From the NCBI RefSeq assembly GCF_032062135.1, contig NC_092862.1:92041262-92105261 (forward strand): a stretch of 64,000 nt of DNA. The letters are read 5' to 3'. A model generated the notes under the pieces. That model was not told where the DNA came from, made no database searches, and saw only the letters and a program-made list of their open reading frames with translations. Position numbers and translations under genes: made by a program. Below, piece by piece: positions 1-10,869 of this stretch. Source of the stretch: Pyxicephalus adspersus. Its lineage: Eukaryota > Chordata > Amphibia > Anura > Pyxicephalidae. Positions within the stretch are counted from its first letter, which is position 1, and every line of letters starts with the position of its first letter.

Positions 1-139
1 GATTGTCATACAATGTTGTATGAAAATAAGATTGCACTCTATTTTTATTTTTAGCTACCCCAGACCTGGTTCGGAGTAAACGTTTTCAGCAAGTTTTCTT
101 ACCCCGAACCAGGCTCGGGGTAACCGCCCAGGTGGTTAA
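1..139. mobile_element. piggyBac-like MITE, 3' end only (5' part off window)
   Basis: The segment ends with CCCAGGTGG followed by TTAA (136-139), matching the right end of the complete element at 7460-8582. Before it lies an inverted pair built on ACCCCGAACCAGG and CCTGGTTCGG, the same sub-terminal hairpin found in the other copies. The interrupted palindrome near 7-25 (CATACAATGTTGTATG) is also shared with the copy at 7460. TTAA targets are typical of piggyBac-type transposons. No transposase is present, so the element is non-autonomous. The left end lies outside the window. Confidence 0.65.
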
Positions 140-371
140 TATCACAAATCTCAATAATAATATTACCTTACCACCATTACCATACTTCAGCTATATCTAA
201 TAAAATTTTCCATTTGGACTAATTATTTTACCTTTATTACCTTTAATATTGTATAATTTACCATTGTTGAATAAGTACCACAGTTTTCAATGTGTTTGCA
301 ACATTACATTTTTACACTCCCCATCATTACCCTTTTCTTGGTATACATACACCTACTCTTTACCTCACATC
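140..371. other. AT-rich intergenic spacer, nothing recognised
   Basis: This AT-rich stretch lies between two transposon copies. I see no gene or known repeat family in it. Confidence 0.5.
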
Positions 372-951
372 TACCGTATTTTTTGCCGTATAAGACGCAC
401 TTTTTCTTCCCTAAAACTGGCGGGGAAAAGTTAGTGCGTCCTATACGACAAATGTGTTATAAAATAATTAAAATATTATACTCACCCGATACCCGATCCT
501 GCGTGTGTCTCTGGCTGCGTGCAGCGTCTGTCTCTTCTCTTCTCTCCTCTGCCAGCATCGTGTCTTCTCCTGTCTGTAAAGCAGAGCGAAAGAAGCCGGC
601 ACAGCGCCACCTGCTGTTCCCTGTCCTAACTGCCGTACAGTGGAAAAAAAGCACAGAGTGATCAGAAGGGGAGTTTGAATGACAGAGTGATCAGAAGGGG
701 AGTTTGAATGACACAGAGTGATCAGAAGGGGAGTTTGAATGACACAGAGTGATCAGAAGGGAATTTTGAATGACACAGAGTGATCAGAAGGGAATTTGAA
801 AGGCACAGAGTGACCAGAAAGGGAATTTGAATGGCACATGAGTGATCAGAAGGGGAATAATCTTTCAGAATCTTTTCTTTCTAGATTTTCCTCCTTTAAA
901 ATTGGGTGAGTCTTATATTCCGGAGCGTCTTATACGGCGAAAAATATGGTA
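372..951. mobile_element. Non-autonomous DNA transposon, TIR CCGTATTTTT, TA target
   Basis: The ends are near-complementary. The left end reads TA-CCGTATTTTTTGCCGTATAAGACGCAC and the right end is its complement, closing with AAAATATGG-TA. The TA dinucleotides at 372-373 and 950-951 fit a TA target duplication, as used by mariner-type elements. The same termini flank the copy at 27844-29015. The interior has a CT-rich stretch and then a 31-bp tandem array. No transposase is visible. I recognise the termini as a widespread vertebrate repeat but cannot give a certain superfamily. Confidence 0.7.
652..862. repeat. 31-bp tandem array inside the transposon (about 7 units)
   Basis: The unit CACAGAGTGATCAGAAGGGG plus AGTTTGAATGA starts at about 652, 682, 712, 743, 774, 804 and 835. 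Spacing is 30-31 bases. Divergence increases to the right, where GGAATTT replaces GGAGTTT. The same unit flanks the assembly gap in the second copy (28,860-28,915), so the array belongs to the element. Confidence 0.85.
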
Positions 952-1189
952 CTTCATACACCATTGAAATCATCATTATCACTAGTTACCTATTTATTCT
1001 TTTAGTTTTTAACTTAGTTCATCATTCCTTCTGTTCCATACACCTGAATAAATCTAGCCCCTTACAATCATCATACTTTAATCCACAGTCTCAACTGTCA
1101 ATTTCCTCCCCTCATTTACATACTCTTCATTTAACTACCTCCCCTCAATTGAATAGCACTTAGCATCTAATTAAGGGCGTCTATGAGGG

Positions 1190-2620
1190 CAGAAATCACC
1201 ACATCCCTCACAGAGCATGTGTGCTGTATCCATCCCTAATACTGGAATCCTCCAAGGGCGCAAATAGCCTCCCGCCCGAGACTGCGCATGCGCGATCTAT
1301 CGCACATGCGCAATTCTCAGTTCCGGACGCCAACTTTCACAGCCATCCCCCTTTTTAAAGCGCCATACCTACAGCCTCACTTCAGCTGCATTTTTAATAC
1401 AGCACCACCGTCGATTTTCTTCATTTTTTTCCCCCTCTTTCATATATCCACAGGGTAAGTTGTATTGTATCTATTCATTTTCATCACCACCAGCATTATC
1501 CCAGTGTTACCTCTTTTACCCCAAACTTTGCTTCCATCCCCAGACAGGAAGTTTACCACTTCTGATCCTCACATGTTGAGTACATTTTGAACTGTGAGTA
1601 CTTATCTATTTATCTATCCATAGCAACATATGTGTTATTGCACATCATTTTGTCATATGATGTATTTATATGATTTGAATGGATTATCACATGTTTGCAC
1701 TTTATATATCCTGAATTGAATTGATTTGAACTGATTATCACATGTCTGCCTTTTTTATATCAACTTACTCTATACCGTCTATCTATTTGACACTGCACTA
1801 GCTTAAAAGCTATTGCACACCTCTCAAACCACACAGAGATATGTGACATTTTTGTTCCAAACCACCTTCCCAGACATGAATAATATTTATTCACTTATTT
1901 ACTAGATCATCTTTACAATAAACAGTATAAATACTATACTACCATATGTATATATAAATACAATATATGCGATACGTGTACACACCATAGAGGGCGCCAT
2001 ATATATGCTGTATAGCGCCATATACATACAAATATGCTTTAGGACTTTACTATTATGTTAAAATATTCAGTAATTTAAACTAATCAGTCTATGACTCTTG
2101 TCCTATAATTACTTAAACGTACAGCCATATGACTCTTAACCTTTGGTTTTTTTATGGTCTATAAATCACCTTGTTAACCCACATCACGTTATTATTGTAT
2201 TGACCAGCATATATGTATTATGTCTATATACAGTAACTCCCAGTGATCCTTAAGTCCCCTGAAGATGGCAAAAAGGGCGAAACGCGTCGGTACTACATAT
2301 TATATCACGATTACTCAAGCACTTATCTTAGAACTTTCAGTGTATAGATTATCAGTCCCCAACTTCCTCTGCACTCTCCCCACTATTTGTGGGGGGACTG
2401 GGATAAAATCGCCTGTAACTCTATCTTATGTATACATGTACCTTCTATGTTTTTATTGTAGGTATATGAATCTAATATAACCTACTCACAATATATATCC
2501 ACTTATTGCCAACAAAACCCCTGCTTTTTGTCTTCCTTTCTTATTTATACCTATTGTATATTTGGGGTTGGCAACACTAAATATCTATATTGATAACATT
2601 TGAGGTTGGGTTGTTCCCAC
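1190..2620 (+). mobile_element. Penelope-like pseudo-LTR fragment (solo)
   Basis: The segment starts with a GC/CpG-rich stretch (about 1255-1400, including repeated CGCATGCGC-like motifs). It continues to ATATCCACAGGGTAAGT at 1445-1460 and reaches a hammerhead-like motif at 2253-2294. The same order and spacing occur at 36.6-37.7 kb, directly upstream of Penelope-type coding remnants: donor-like GT to hammerhead is about 804 bases here and about 827 there. The downstream tail (GGGTTGGCAACAC near 2565) resembles the tail after the 25.9-kb motif. No coding part is present. Both boundaries are approximate. Confidence 0.5.
2253..2294 (+). ncRNA. Hammerhead-ribozyme-like motif (type I layout)
   Basis: The conserved core box CTGAAGA (2259-2265) fits CUGANGA. 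GAAA (2279-2282) is followed by a very short CGC segment and GTC (2286-2288), the expected cleavage triplet. Stem I would pair AGTCCC (2253-2258) with GGTACT (2289-2294), five of six positions. Stem II (GGC...GGGC) is poorly complementary, so this copy is probably decayed. Penelope-like elements are known to carry minimal hammerheads with very short stem III. Confidence 0.5.
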
Positions 2621-2879
2621 ATCAATTGATCTCTGACCTATAATGTTAGCTGGCACAATGGCAAGCATGACATTTGCCATGAATGCCACCTCTGGATGTT
2701 GCAATAACTAGTGGAAAAATTAAACCGAGGCAGGCTCAGCTGACAGGTTGTTGGTGATAGGCAGCTACATACTCAGCACAGGAGCAGTGTTGGTTCATCT
2801 TGGTTGGCCAGTGAGTACTTGTGTCAGTCAATCTCTGACGTCTTCAGTTGGAATATGATAGTTGTTAGTAACACTCCTT

Positions 2880-4430
2880 TCATTCTTTTTCAAAAAGGTG
2901 AGGCGATTGACATTTTCCAGCGACAGTCATGATCGGTTGTCTGTGACCACTCTCCCAGAGGCACTGGGAGGTTCTTTCAGGCAGAACACTGGATGAACAA
3001 AAGAAGCTTGATGGCATACTGTGCCCACTGCGGGCAGATTTCAAGCCTGTTGACCCAAAAACTAATGGCGTCACTACTGTCAGGACAGACTTCCTCCTCA
3101 TAACTGCTGTCGTCAACACCACCACCAGCCAGAAAAAAGTCAATGTAATCATGCACCATGCGCTTCATCCGTTCTCAATGGTTATGCCCCTGCACTCCAC
3201 TTGCTTAAGGTGGCCACATCAGGTTTCACCAGGCATCCAGAAAATCCCCTCTGCTTTGGCCTACAGTTTTGGATGTGTGCGGCTTGCTGCCACTACTGAT
3301 GCTGCCGCCCCTACAGCGGTGATCCAGGAGGATGCCCAGCCAATAACCCCGGTTTTTAATGCTACAAATGCGGGGGTCCCTCTGTAGGCATTGCAACATG
3401 TGGACACACATTTGAAAGAGGAGTTCCCTGGGCTCATCCTCCTCCTGTACCTCAGTAGGCATCAAAACATCTTTCTCCTCATCATCCACCTCCTCCTCTT
3501 CAAGCTGCAGCAGTTCCTGTTGTTCCATCACCCGTACAATGCCTGGGGCGTGACAGCACAAATGTGGGTTGGACGGGTCCTGTCCAGCAGCCCCAACATG
3601 GTCTCCCTCATCATCATAATCATCTTCCTCCTCCTCCTCTTCTTTAAAATCCTAATGCTGGCCAGTGTCCCTTCCTGCTCCTTGTGATGCTGGCTGTTCA
3701 CTATGGAGTGTAATGTCACCCTCATCCTCCTCCCCCATTTCTTCCCCTTCTCTCCCATCGCCACTTTCCATCAGGCCACACAGGGTATTATCAAGCACAA
3801 AGATGATGAGTATGACATCCTTCCAGCTTGACCGCTCTTGACTCAAAACGTTTGTGGCCTGTTCAAAGGGGGCCAGTACCTTGCACAGTGTCCCCCATCT
3901 GCAGCCACTGGTCACTGGTAAAAAAGCTCAGTTGTGTGGCTGTACCAAGGGCATTGCTGCCTCCATGTACCACGCTGACCAAGTAATGGCGGATGGTTAG
4001 ATTTTGCATACACTGGAGCATGTGGAGGGTGCAGTTCCATTAAGTCACAGTGTCACAAATGGGTCTATGCAGTGGCAGCCTCTGTTGGCGCTGGATCTTG
4101 CTAAGCGCCACAGCGGCAGTAGGGGATCAGCGTACATGGCTGCAGATGGAGCGAGCCTGTCTCAGTAAGTCCTGCAGTCCTGGGTACGTGGGGAGGAACT
4201 TCTGCACCACCAGGTTCAGTACGTGCCCAAAGCAGGGCACATGTGGCATGTGGCCCATGCACAGCGCGGCCACAAGGTTGGCCCTGTTGCACACTGCATT
4301 GCCTGTTGTGAGCCGGGAGGGCGTCAGCCAAGATATCTCTGGCAGTGTGACTTTTGTCCCCCAAGGACACCAGTTTCAGCACTGCCTGGCAATGTGTGTG
4401 CTTGAGGGAGCTGTAGTGGCGTGCCCGCCT
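2880..4430 (-). pseudogene. hAT-family transposase remnant
   Basis: Read on the minus strand, several fragments follow hAT transposase order. About 4430-4110 holds LGDKSHTARDILADAL, LTTGNAVCNRANLV and CFGHVLNLVVQKFL, resembling the TTDNAAN / C-x-AHxLNL region. About 3915-3780 holds LAPFEQATNVLSQE, resembling the L-x-PF-x-x-AT segment. About 3160-3000 holds AISFWVNRL. The C-terminal dimerisation region at 2955-2880 reads RVVTDNRS, a stop, then LSLENVNRLTFLKKNE. Frameshifts and stops separate the pieces, and an acidic low-complexity insert lies near 3450-3760. A DNA-binding BED finger is not seen. It is not functional. Confidence 0.8.
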
Positions 4431-4449
4431 AACCACATTGCCCTCCGCT

Positions 4450-4945
4450 GCTGGCCATTTACCAAAGGGTCTTCTTTGGCAAATAGCAAGAGGTATCAAA
4501 CACTGAAATATCTGTGTTTTTTTATAGCAGAACAGAATTTTTTTTTTTTACCAAAAAAATGGTAAATAGCAAAAAGTATCAGACTGAAATATCTGTATTT
4601 TTTTGGAGTGGGACAGAAATTTTTCCGTAGCAAACTGGCTTTTTGGGTAAATAGCAAGAGGTATCAGAATGAAATATCTTGATTTTTTTTTAGAGTAGCA
4701 CAATTTTTTTTTACCAAATGGTCTTTAGTAAATAGCAAGAGGTATCAGTCTAAAATATCTGTATTTTTTTTAGAGTGGGACAGAAATTTTTCTGTAGCAA
4801 ACTAGCTTTTTTGCTAAATAGCAAGAGGTATCACACACTGAAATATCTGTATTTTTTTTAGAGTAGGACAGAAATTTTTTTGGAGCAAACTGGCTCCTTT
4901 AGTATAAAGGAACAGGTAGCATCAAAAACTGCTGTATCTGTATAT
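4450..4945. repeat. About 84-bp tandem repeat, 5-6 diverged units
   Basis: Each unit carries AAATAGCAAGAGGTATCA, then GAAATATCTGTATTTTTTT and a T-rich run ending near CAAACTGGC. Unit starts fall at about 4481, 4564, 4649, 4730 and 4816, with a degenerate sixth near 4900. The array sits in the 5' part of the hAT element, upstream of its transposase remnant. Confidence 0.85.
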
Positions 4946-5439
4946 ATACAGATATACAGAAGGCTCCTAACCTGTCCCTGTCACAATCCACGTCTCTCCT
5001 TCTATCCTTCACACAGAACACAAGATGGAGTGACTAACCCCTCCCTCCTTCCTTGTATATATGCCTGTGCTCAGATCCCTCCTGATTGGGCTGCTGGGCC
5101 TTACCGTGCAAGCTAATGATTCACTCCCAGCCACAATTCTCGCCGGAAATAGAGGGTGTTACTGCCCCCTGCTTTTTCCCTTGTTCATTCGGCGAGAACA
5201 CAACCTCATGGTGAATCACAAGGCCGTTTTCCCTTAAAAGTTCGGTAAGCGAGAAAGGCCCGATTCACCGCGAGATCGAACTTACAAATCTCGCTTGCTC
5301 ATCCCTAGTGAGCAATCTGCATATTTCTCTCATTACAAGTTCCTTTAGCGTCAGTAAAGCATGAAAGCAAATTATAGCAGGTACCGTATATGTTATAAAC
5401 ATATATTATATGGGTATAAACCAAGATTTTTTGAACCTT

Positions 5440-5640
5440 ATGTCTTTAGAAAAAGAATTTTGGTATATACATAGGTCACTAGATGGCAGTGTGTTCCCAT
5501 GTACAGTTTAAAGTGTATTATAAATTTTTGCAGTCCAAAACAGGGTTTGTAACAATTTACATGAGGACACAATGCCATCTACTGGTGGCAAACAATAATG
5601 CACAAAAGATCATTTAAATAAGAACCGTGAGAATAATAAA
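5440..5640. repeat. Unclassified interspersed repeat (also near 34.54 kb)
   Basis: The blocks AAAGAATTTTGGTATATAC, CACTAGATGGCAG, GCCATCTACTGGTGG and CAATAATGCACAAAAGAT recur in order, diverged, at 34540-34695. CTAGATGGCAG and GCCATCTACTGG are a partial inverted pair. The class is unknown. Confidence 0.45.
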
Positions 5641-5954
5641 AAAACACCACTTACCCCGTAGAGCCCCTGATCCCTGCACATGTGGCCTCGAGTTGGTTCT
5701 GTGCCATCCCGAAATTCTCTTTCAGTGCAAAAATAGCGACGAGCAATGCCATCTATTTTCTTTATTCTTTCTTCTTGTGCCTATATAACCAATCTCACAC
5801 TGCACAGGGGCAAGATCGGGTGATGTAGGATGCTGTAAATGGGGAAAAAAGGGTGCCGATTTCATTGCATATGCGTATTGCATAAAAATAACAAAAACCC
5901 TTCCACGTCCAAGAAAAAAAGTAATTTAGAACTGAGTAATTTAGACTGAGCCCA

Positions 5955-6780
5955 TAGAGTTGTGTTCGGAATAATAGCAGTGTGTTTAAAAAAGTGAAAC
6001 AAATCCTTAGAATAGCATTTCTTTACATACATGCAAATTCATTGGAAACACTGCATAGTCTTTTCCAAATCAAAACACTAAGAAAAATGTATAAAGTTTG
6101 CATTTTCCCTTTACAGAAAGTGAAGAAAAAATGTATACACTGAAAAATGTTTCAAGAATTTGCTTTCCTTTGAATTACTGAAGTCATTTGTTAGTTGTAT
6201 AACCACTGTTTTGAGAACTGCTGCACATCTGTACTATATGAAGTCAACCAACTTCTGGCACCGGTGATCAGGTATTCCAGCCCAGGATGATTGGACTATA
6301 TTCCACAATTCTTCTGCATTTCTTGGCTTTGCTTTAGCATCTTTGATGTAACCCCAAATGTTGTCTATCGGATTAAGGTCCGGGGATTGGGCTGGCCACT
6401 CCATAACATCAATTGCTGGTCTGGAACCAAGACAATACTCATTTACTGGTGTGACTGGGGTTATTGTCTTGTTGAAACACCCAATCCAAGGGCATTTCCG
6501 GTTCAGCATAAGGCAATATGAAGTATTTTGATGTATTCAAATGGATCTATGATCCATGGTATGTGATAAATAGGCACAACACCATAGTATGAGAAACATC
6601 CCCATATCATGATGCTTGAGCCACCATGCTTTACTGTCTTCACAATGTACTGTGGCTTGAATTCAGTCTTTGGTTCATTTTAATGTACAATAGTAGGAAA
6701 AGCATCAATTTCTGATGACATGCTAACTTAGCAGTAAATTTATAGAAAAGTCAGCTTTAGCAAACCTTACAGTGTATATA
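5955..6780 (-). mobile_element. Tc1/mariner-type transposon, truncated
   Basis: The left terminus on the + strand is TA followed by GAGTTGTGTTCGGAATAATAGCAGTGTG, a recognisable Tc1-type inverted terminus. The element carries the C-terminal half of a transposase on the minus strand. The opposite terminus was not found, and the element fades into unrelated AT-rich DNA at about 6700-6780. Confidence 0.7.
6234..6665 (-). pseudogene. Tc1-like transposase, C-terminal fragment
   Basis: On the minus strand the fragment starts with VKHGGSSIMIWGCFSYYGV (about 6640-6580), the block around the second catalytic aspartate region of Tc1 transposases. A frameshift near 6510 follows. The reading then gives MEWPAQSPDLNPIDNIWGYI (about 6405-6350), the SPDLNPIE-W block, and ends with NAEELWNIVQSSWAGIP and HRCQKLVDF. 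In the DLNPIE motif the final glutamate is replaced by D. The N-terminal DNA-binding half is missing. It is inactive. Confidence 0.85.
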
Positions 6781-7434
6781 TAAAACAAATTTCAAATGCC
6801 CTTCCATTCCTCAGACTACCCTAAATATTCCTATTTACCATTTCACTTCTCCCTTCTCTCTTTGTAAATCCATATCAATCACAATGAGCACCAATTGCTG
6901 AACCTAACTTGCTGACACATGCAACACTACAACGATATCCCTGCACATATTATAAGTACATAGCTGACTGGTTTGTTTACATTGGTAGTATCTGTGAATG
7001 ACTTGTGTTTTAATTAGTGTGGTTATTTATGTGACACATCAATAGTTCCAATAAGCCCTCAGGAAGAAACCATTTTAATGCAACACATATTGCCAAGATG
7101 CATTATTCTCTTTGAGGAAAACACGTGTCTTTTTTAACATAAAAATAATAATAAAAAAAAGGCTTGAGGTTATTTCTGACTGAAACTGATTAGAACTTAC
7201 TATATAGTTAAACATACTACGGTGTTTAAAAATCCCTAATGTTCGGGGAGCCTGATGAATTTGCCATTTTTCAGAGGAAAATATTCACCTTTCAAAGCCT
7301 ATTTTTAATTTCCTTGCTTTTCTTTATAGCAATTATGGGTCCAAGGTTAACAATGTATTATGTGCAAAAATAAGGAAATATAGAGTGCATTTATGTGCAA
7401 AAAATTGCTTACATGTCCCTTGCAACACCATCCT
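6781..7434. other. AT-rich intergenic DNA, nothing recognised
   Basis: No gene or clear repeat is seen. The stretch leads into an ATT-rich microsatellite that hosts the next MITE. Confidence 0.5.
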
Positions 7435-8636
7435 ACTATTATTAATATTATTATTATTATTAACCACCTGGGTGGTTAGCCTGACCTTGGTACGGGGTAA
7501 GTAAACTTGCTACTATCGTTTACCCCGAGCCAAGGTCGGGGTAGCTAAAAATATAAACAAGTGTTATATTGCAATCTGATTGTCATACAACATTGTATGA
7601 CAATCGGATTACAACTGAAAAAAAATACTTACCCTTTCCCCGCAGCTCCTCCAGACATGTCTGTCCTCTTCTTTCTTCATCCGGCGTGTGCAGTGACGAT
7701 CTCCGGGGTTTCCCAAGGACGTCGCTGCATGCGTCGGTCCGGGAGGCGGGGCGGGAAATTTAAATAACTTTGTATTGAACTCAATACAAAATCTTTATAT
7801 AATATGTATATAATTGTTATATATATATATTATATAAGCTACTGTAAAGGTACATTACATTATACACTATTTTTTTTTTTAAGATTTTTTTTTTTTATGT
7901 TTTATAAAAAAAAATTTATTATATTTATAAAATTTTGGACATATTTCGGTGAGTTATGCGGTAATTCGGTGAATTATAAGTAATTATTGAGTAATTCTGT
8001 GAATTATAGCCTACAATCTAAAATAAATTTACACTTTTTGCATGGAAGTTCGGAAAGAATTAGAACACCCGGCGTTCGCGTACGCGTCCCTCTGCTATTT
8101 CTAATGATGTCAGTGCATGCGCCCGTCGACGGGGGTCGGGAAATTCAAATATTTTGTATTGGATTCAATACAAAGTCCTGTATCCAATCCAAAACAAAAT
8201 AACACAAAATATATTTATGTGGTTTTGTCTATAGGTATGTGACATTGGACTCAACCAAAAACACTAGGGAGGTGTTTTAGAAAAATATATTACTATACAG
8301 TATACCAAATTATTGCATTTTCAGTATTTTTTATTTATTTATGTATTCTTGTTTAAGCTGCTTTTTGTGTTTTTTATTTAATTTTATTAATTTTAAATTA
8401 TTTTTTTTTTTACATGATTGTGTGTTTCAAACTTTTTTTATATTCATGATATCTGCTAGACCCTTGTTCGGACATATTTCTGTAAGTTACAGGTCTACAA
8501 TGTAAAAAAAAAAATTAATGAAAAACAGTGTACCACTTTTGGTACAGAAATCTAGACATCAGTGAAACACCCAGGTGGTTAATACTAATAATATTAATAA
8601 TAATAATAATAATAATAATTATTATTAATTATTTAT
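7435..8636. repeat. ATT/AAT microsatellite split by the MITE
   Basis: ATTATTAATATTATTATT (7435-7459) and the AAT-rich run at 8583-8636 are the two halves of one simple repeat. The TTAA-flanked MITE at 7460-8582 was inserted into it. Confidence 0.6.
7460..8582 (-). mobile_element. piggyBac-like MITE with complete TTAA ends (1.1 kb)
   Basis: The element begins TTAA-CCACCTGGGTGGTTA and ends CACCCAGGTGG-TTAA, giving perfect TTAA duplications and 11-bp matching termini. Inside are a subterminal inverted pair (ACCTTGGTACGGGGTAA with TTACCCCGAGCCAAGGT), a CpG-rich block (7640-7755) and two palindromes of the TTGTATTG-ATTCAATACAA type (about 7772 and 8155). The complement of 7622-7650 reads GCGGGGAAAGGGTAAGTATT, a splice-donor-like junction also present in the related copies at 40.2 and 51.5 kb. 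The second internal palindrome and adjacent GC block look like an internal duplication. No transposase is present. Confidence 0.75.
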
Positions 8637-8738
8637 TTAGTGACACTCTTTACTGTTGTGTTCTAGAAATTAGATATTCACACAGTGTAGGAATCGGTGA
8701 GGAAGCAGTGCTAACAAAGGTCTGCTAAATATATCAAA

Positions 8739-9183
8739 TACAGTGCTTTGCATAAGTATTTCTGTGCCTCAGTGTTTGTCCTGTTTTTTGCATTACAACT
8801 AGGTACAAAAATAGATTTTTGCGGGTTAGCACCATATCAGTTACGCAACATGCCTATCACTTTGAAGATGCATAATATTTTTCACCCAAACACAGATATG
8901 TGAATGTTCTTAGGTATTCACCCCTAAGTTAATACTTTGTAGAGCCACCTACTGCTGCAATTATAGCTGCAGGTCTCTTGGGGTATGTCTCTATTAGCTT
9001 AGTATATCAAGCGGCTCGGATTTTTGTATATTCTTGAATGCAGAATTGCTGTGTCGCATTCAGGTTAGCTCGGTTGCATTGGTACATTTACATTTATTTC
9101 CTTTCATTACAAAACAGTTTAGACTATTGTTAAGACCATTACATAAAACAGGAATGAGAGGGATGAATATTTTGCAAGGCACT
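8739..9183. mobile_element. Tc1/mariner-derived MITE
   Basis: TA followed by CAGTGCTTTGCATAAGTATT at the left is matched by TTTTGCAAGGCACT at the right, in complement. The interior holds AGAGCCACCTACTGCTGCAA and GGTCTCTTGGGGTATGTCTC, sequence I recognise from this vertebrate Tc1-type family. There is no coding capacity. Confidence 0.6.
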
Positions 9184-9289
9184 TTTTGCAAGATGTAAAT
9201 AAAATATATTATTTGACACATATTGATTACATCATTACTCTGCTCACTCTATTGTCTCTACTTTCTTCTGTCAGTATATACCTTTTTGG

Positions 9290-9710
9290 AGCATGAGTAC
9301 TGCAGTACACCTGGGTCAGGGCAGGTGGCAGGATATACTCCAGGTTAAAAACGGCCCAGGGTAAGGGCAGTTGGAACGCAAAAATCATTGTTAAAACAGA
9401 CTGAGGTCAGAACAAAAGAGTACAGGAAGCAAGGTCAGGGTCAAGCTGAGGCTAGAATCCAAGATGTCTAACACCGAGGATCCAGCAACCTAATCCCAGA
9501 ACTAGAGAATAAATAGCCCCTGATGATGCGCATTGAGTATCTGTGTGTACATCTTTGTTTGCAGGCAAGGAAACTACAGGAAAGTACACGCATGCGCATA
9601 TAGCTGCCCAAAACGATAACGCCTGTACAATGTCAGGTGCATGTGTGTAGCTGAACATTTCTATGAGTAGCAATTGAGGAGCACACTGCAGGGAAGGACG
9701 AAGACACGGA
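9290..9710. repeat. GC-richer repeat-like block, unclassified
   Basis: This block is richer in GC than its flanks and contains phrases such as CAGGAAGCAAGGTCAGGGTC and AATAAATAGCCCCTGATGATG. These are reminiscent of LTR-type or unclassified amphibian repeats. No termini or coding potential were found. A short related stretch may occur near 53620-53700. Confidence 0.3.
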
Positions 9711-10019
9711 ATGATAACAGACTGCTTTTTTCATTACTTATTGAAACCATCCCTGTTAATTTTCTTTCCAAATGCTCACTAAAAGCCTAATCGTTTTAGA
9801 GTTTTGGAGACAAGACATAGGAGAAAAAAACAGCATCTAACAACAGAGTCTAATTTTTAATTTCTAATACTATACAAACACAATTTGCCAAATATAAATT
9901 ATACACAACTAATTGTATTATTTCATGTTTTTAAACCTCATTGTTTACATACCTATATGAACTTCAGGATTCTGGACTAATCTAATCTTCATTAGGAGTA
10001 ATAAGGTCTGTTGTAAATT

Positions 10020-10860
10020 CCTTCAAAGTAGAGTTATGGAAACAAAGTAAGATCATTTTTTTGTGAAGATCACTAATATTCCCGGGAGTTTTTGTTGAAC
10101 AGGTCTTTAGGTTAAGATAAAACATTATTCATTTACTCTTGCTGGGTCATTGTTTAGGTAAACTAACTACTACTAAGACATTCTCTGGTAAATTCTTTAA
10201 AATCTTTTTGAATTTTTTTTCTCTGATAGCATAATGTTCAACATCTTAGCAAGAAAAGTAGTGCCAAACCTTGCTTCTTCAACCGCTTCACGGTTGGAAT
10301 AAAGTTTGGGTTATGGTGAGTGGTGTTTTTTGTCTACATGTAGTAGTATTTCATTCTTTCACAGAATTCTTTCCAATGTAGGCCATTCAGTTTTTTTTCT
10401 ATTCTACAACAATTGTTTCCTATTTAGTGGCCTTCCTTAAATAGCATTCTTGTTCAGTGTTTTTATACAGTTAACTCATGCACAAACACTTTGGCAAGTT
10501 CAAGAGATTTCAATATATCCTTTGTGGTTTCCTTTGCTTCTTCCTTTGTTTATTTCTGCACTTGATCTTTGTAGGACACCCACTTCGATGTAAACAAGTA
10601 ATGGTATGTTTTTTTCAATTTGAAGGCTATTTGTCTTACTTTGGGACTGATGACCACCTTGGCCTTTAGAAATGCTTTTGTAGCCTTTTTTCAGGTTTCT
10701 ACAGTGCTACAGTTCTTCAAATTATTCTTGTTGAAAGGTTTTTTGAAATGTGTTCTAATTAGAACATTAATCACATCTGTCACTTACTAAATGTGTGGTG
10801 CAGTATACCTTCAATCTACACCTCTAATCTCATTTCATTAACTCTAAAAGAGTCTAATTA
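10020..10860 (-). pseudogene. Very decayed Tc1/mariner-like element (tentative)
   Basis: The minus strand carries CATAACCCAAACTTTATTCC and AACCGTGAAG (about 10280-10320), resembling the Tc1 block before the HGGG motif. GCCAAGGTGGTCATCAGTCC (about 10640-10662) resembles another Tc1-type segment. No open reading frame of useful length survives and the termini were not found. The call rests on weak family resemblance. Confidence 0.35.
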
Positions 10861-10869
10861 CCCTCTATC

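Larger units (their letters stand above)
2650..5307 (-). mobile_element. Decayed hAT transposon (minus orientation)
   Basis: The 5' terminus lies on the right: the + strand reads GCTCATCCCTAG at about 5297-5308, the complement of a typical hAT end CAGGGATGAGC. Moving leftward come a GC-rich leader (5100-5300), an 84-bp tandem array (4450-4945) and a broken transposase (4430-2880). The left terminus was not found, and the boundary near 2650 is a guess. Target duplications could not be confirmed. Confidence 0.6.

Noticed and set aside
652..862. CRISPR-like array
   Set aside because: Units are adjacent 31-bp tandem repeats without unique spacers, and the host is a vertebrate.
1255..1320. CpG island promoter of a host gene
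   Set aside because: The GC-rich block is short, sits at the start of a Penelope-like pseudo-LTR and is followed by no host coding sequence.
3226..3561. 111-residue acidic open frame on the minus strand as a host gene
   Set aside because: It lies between hAT transposase fragments on the same strand and is part of that decayed element.
4050..4565. 171-residue + strand open frame as a gene
   Set aside because: It is the antisense shadow of the hAT transposase and runs into the tandem array.
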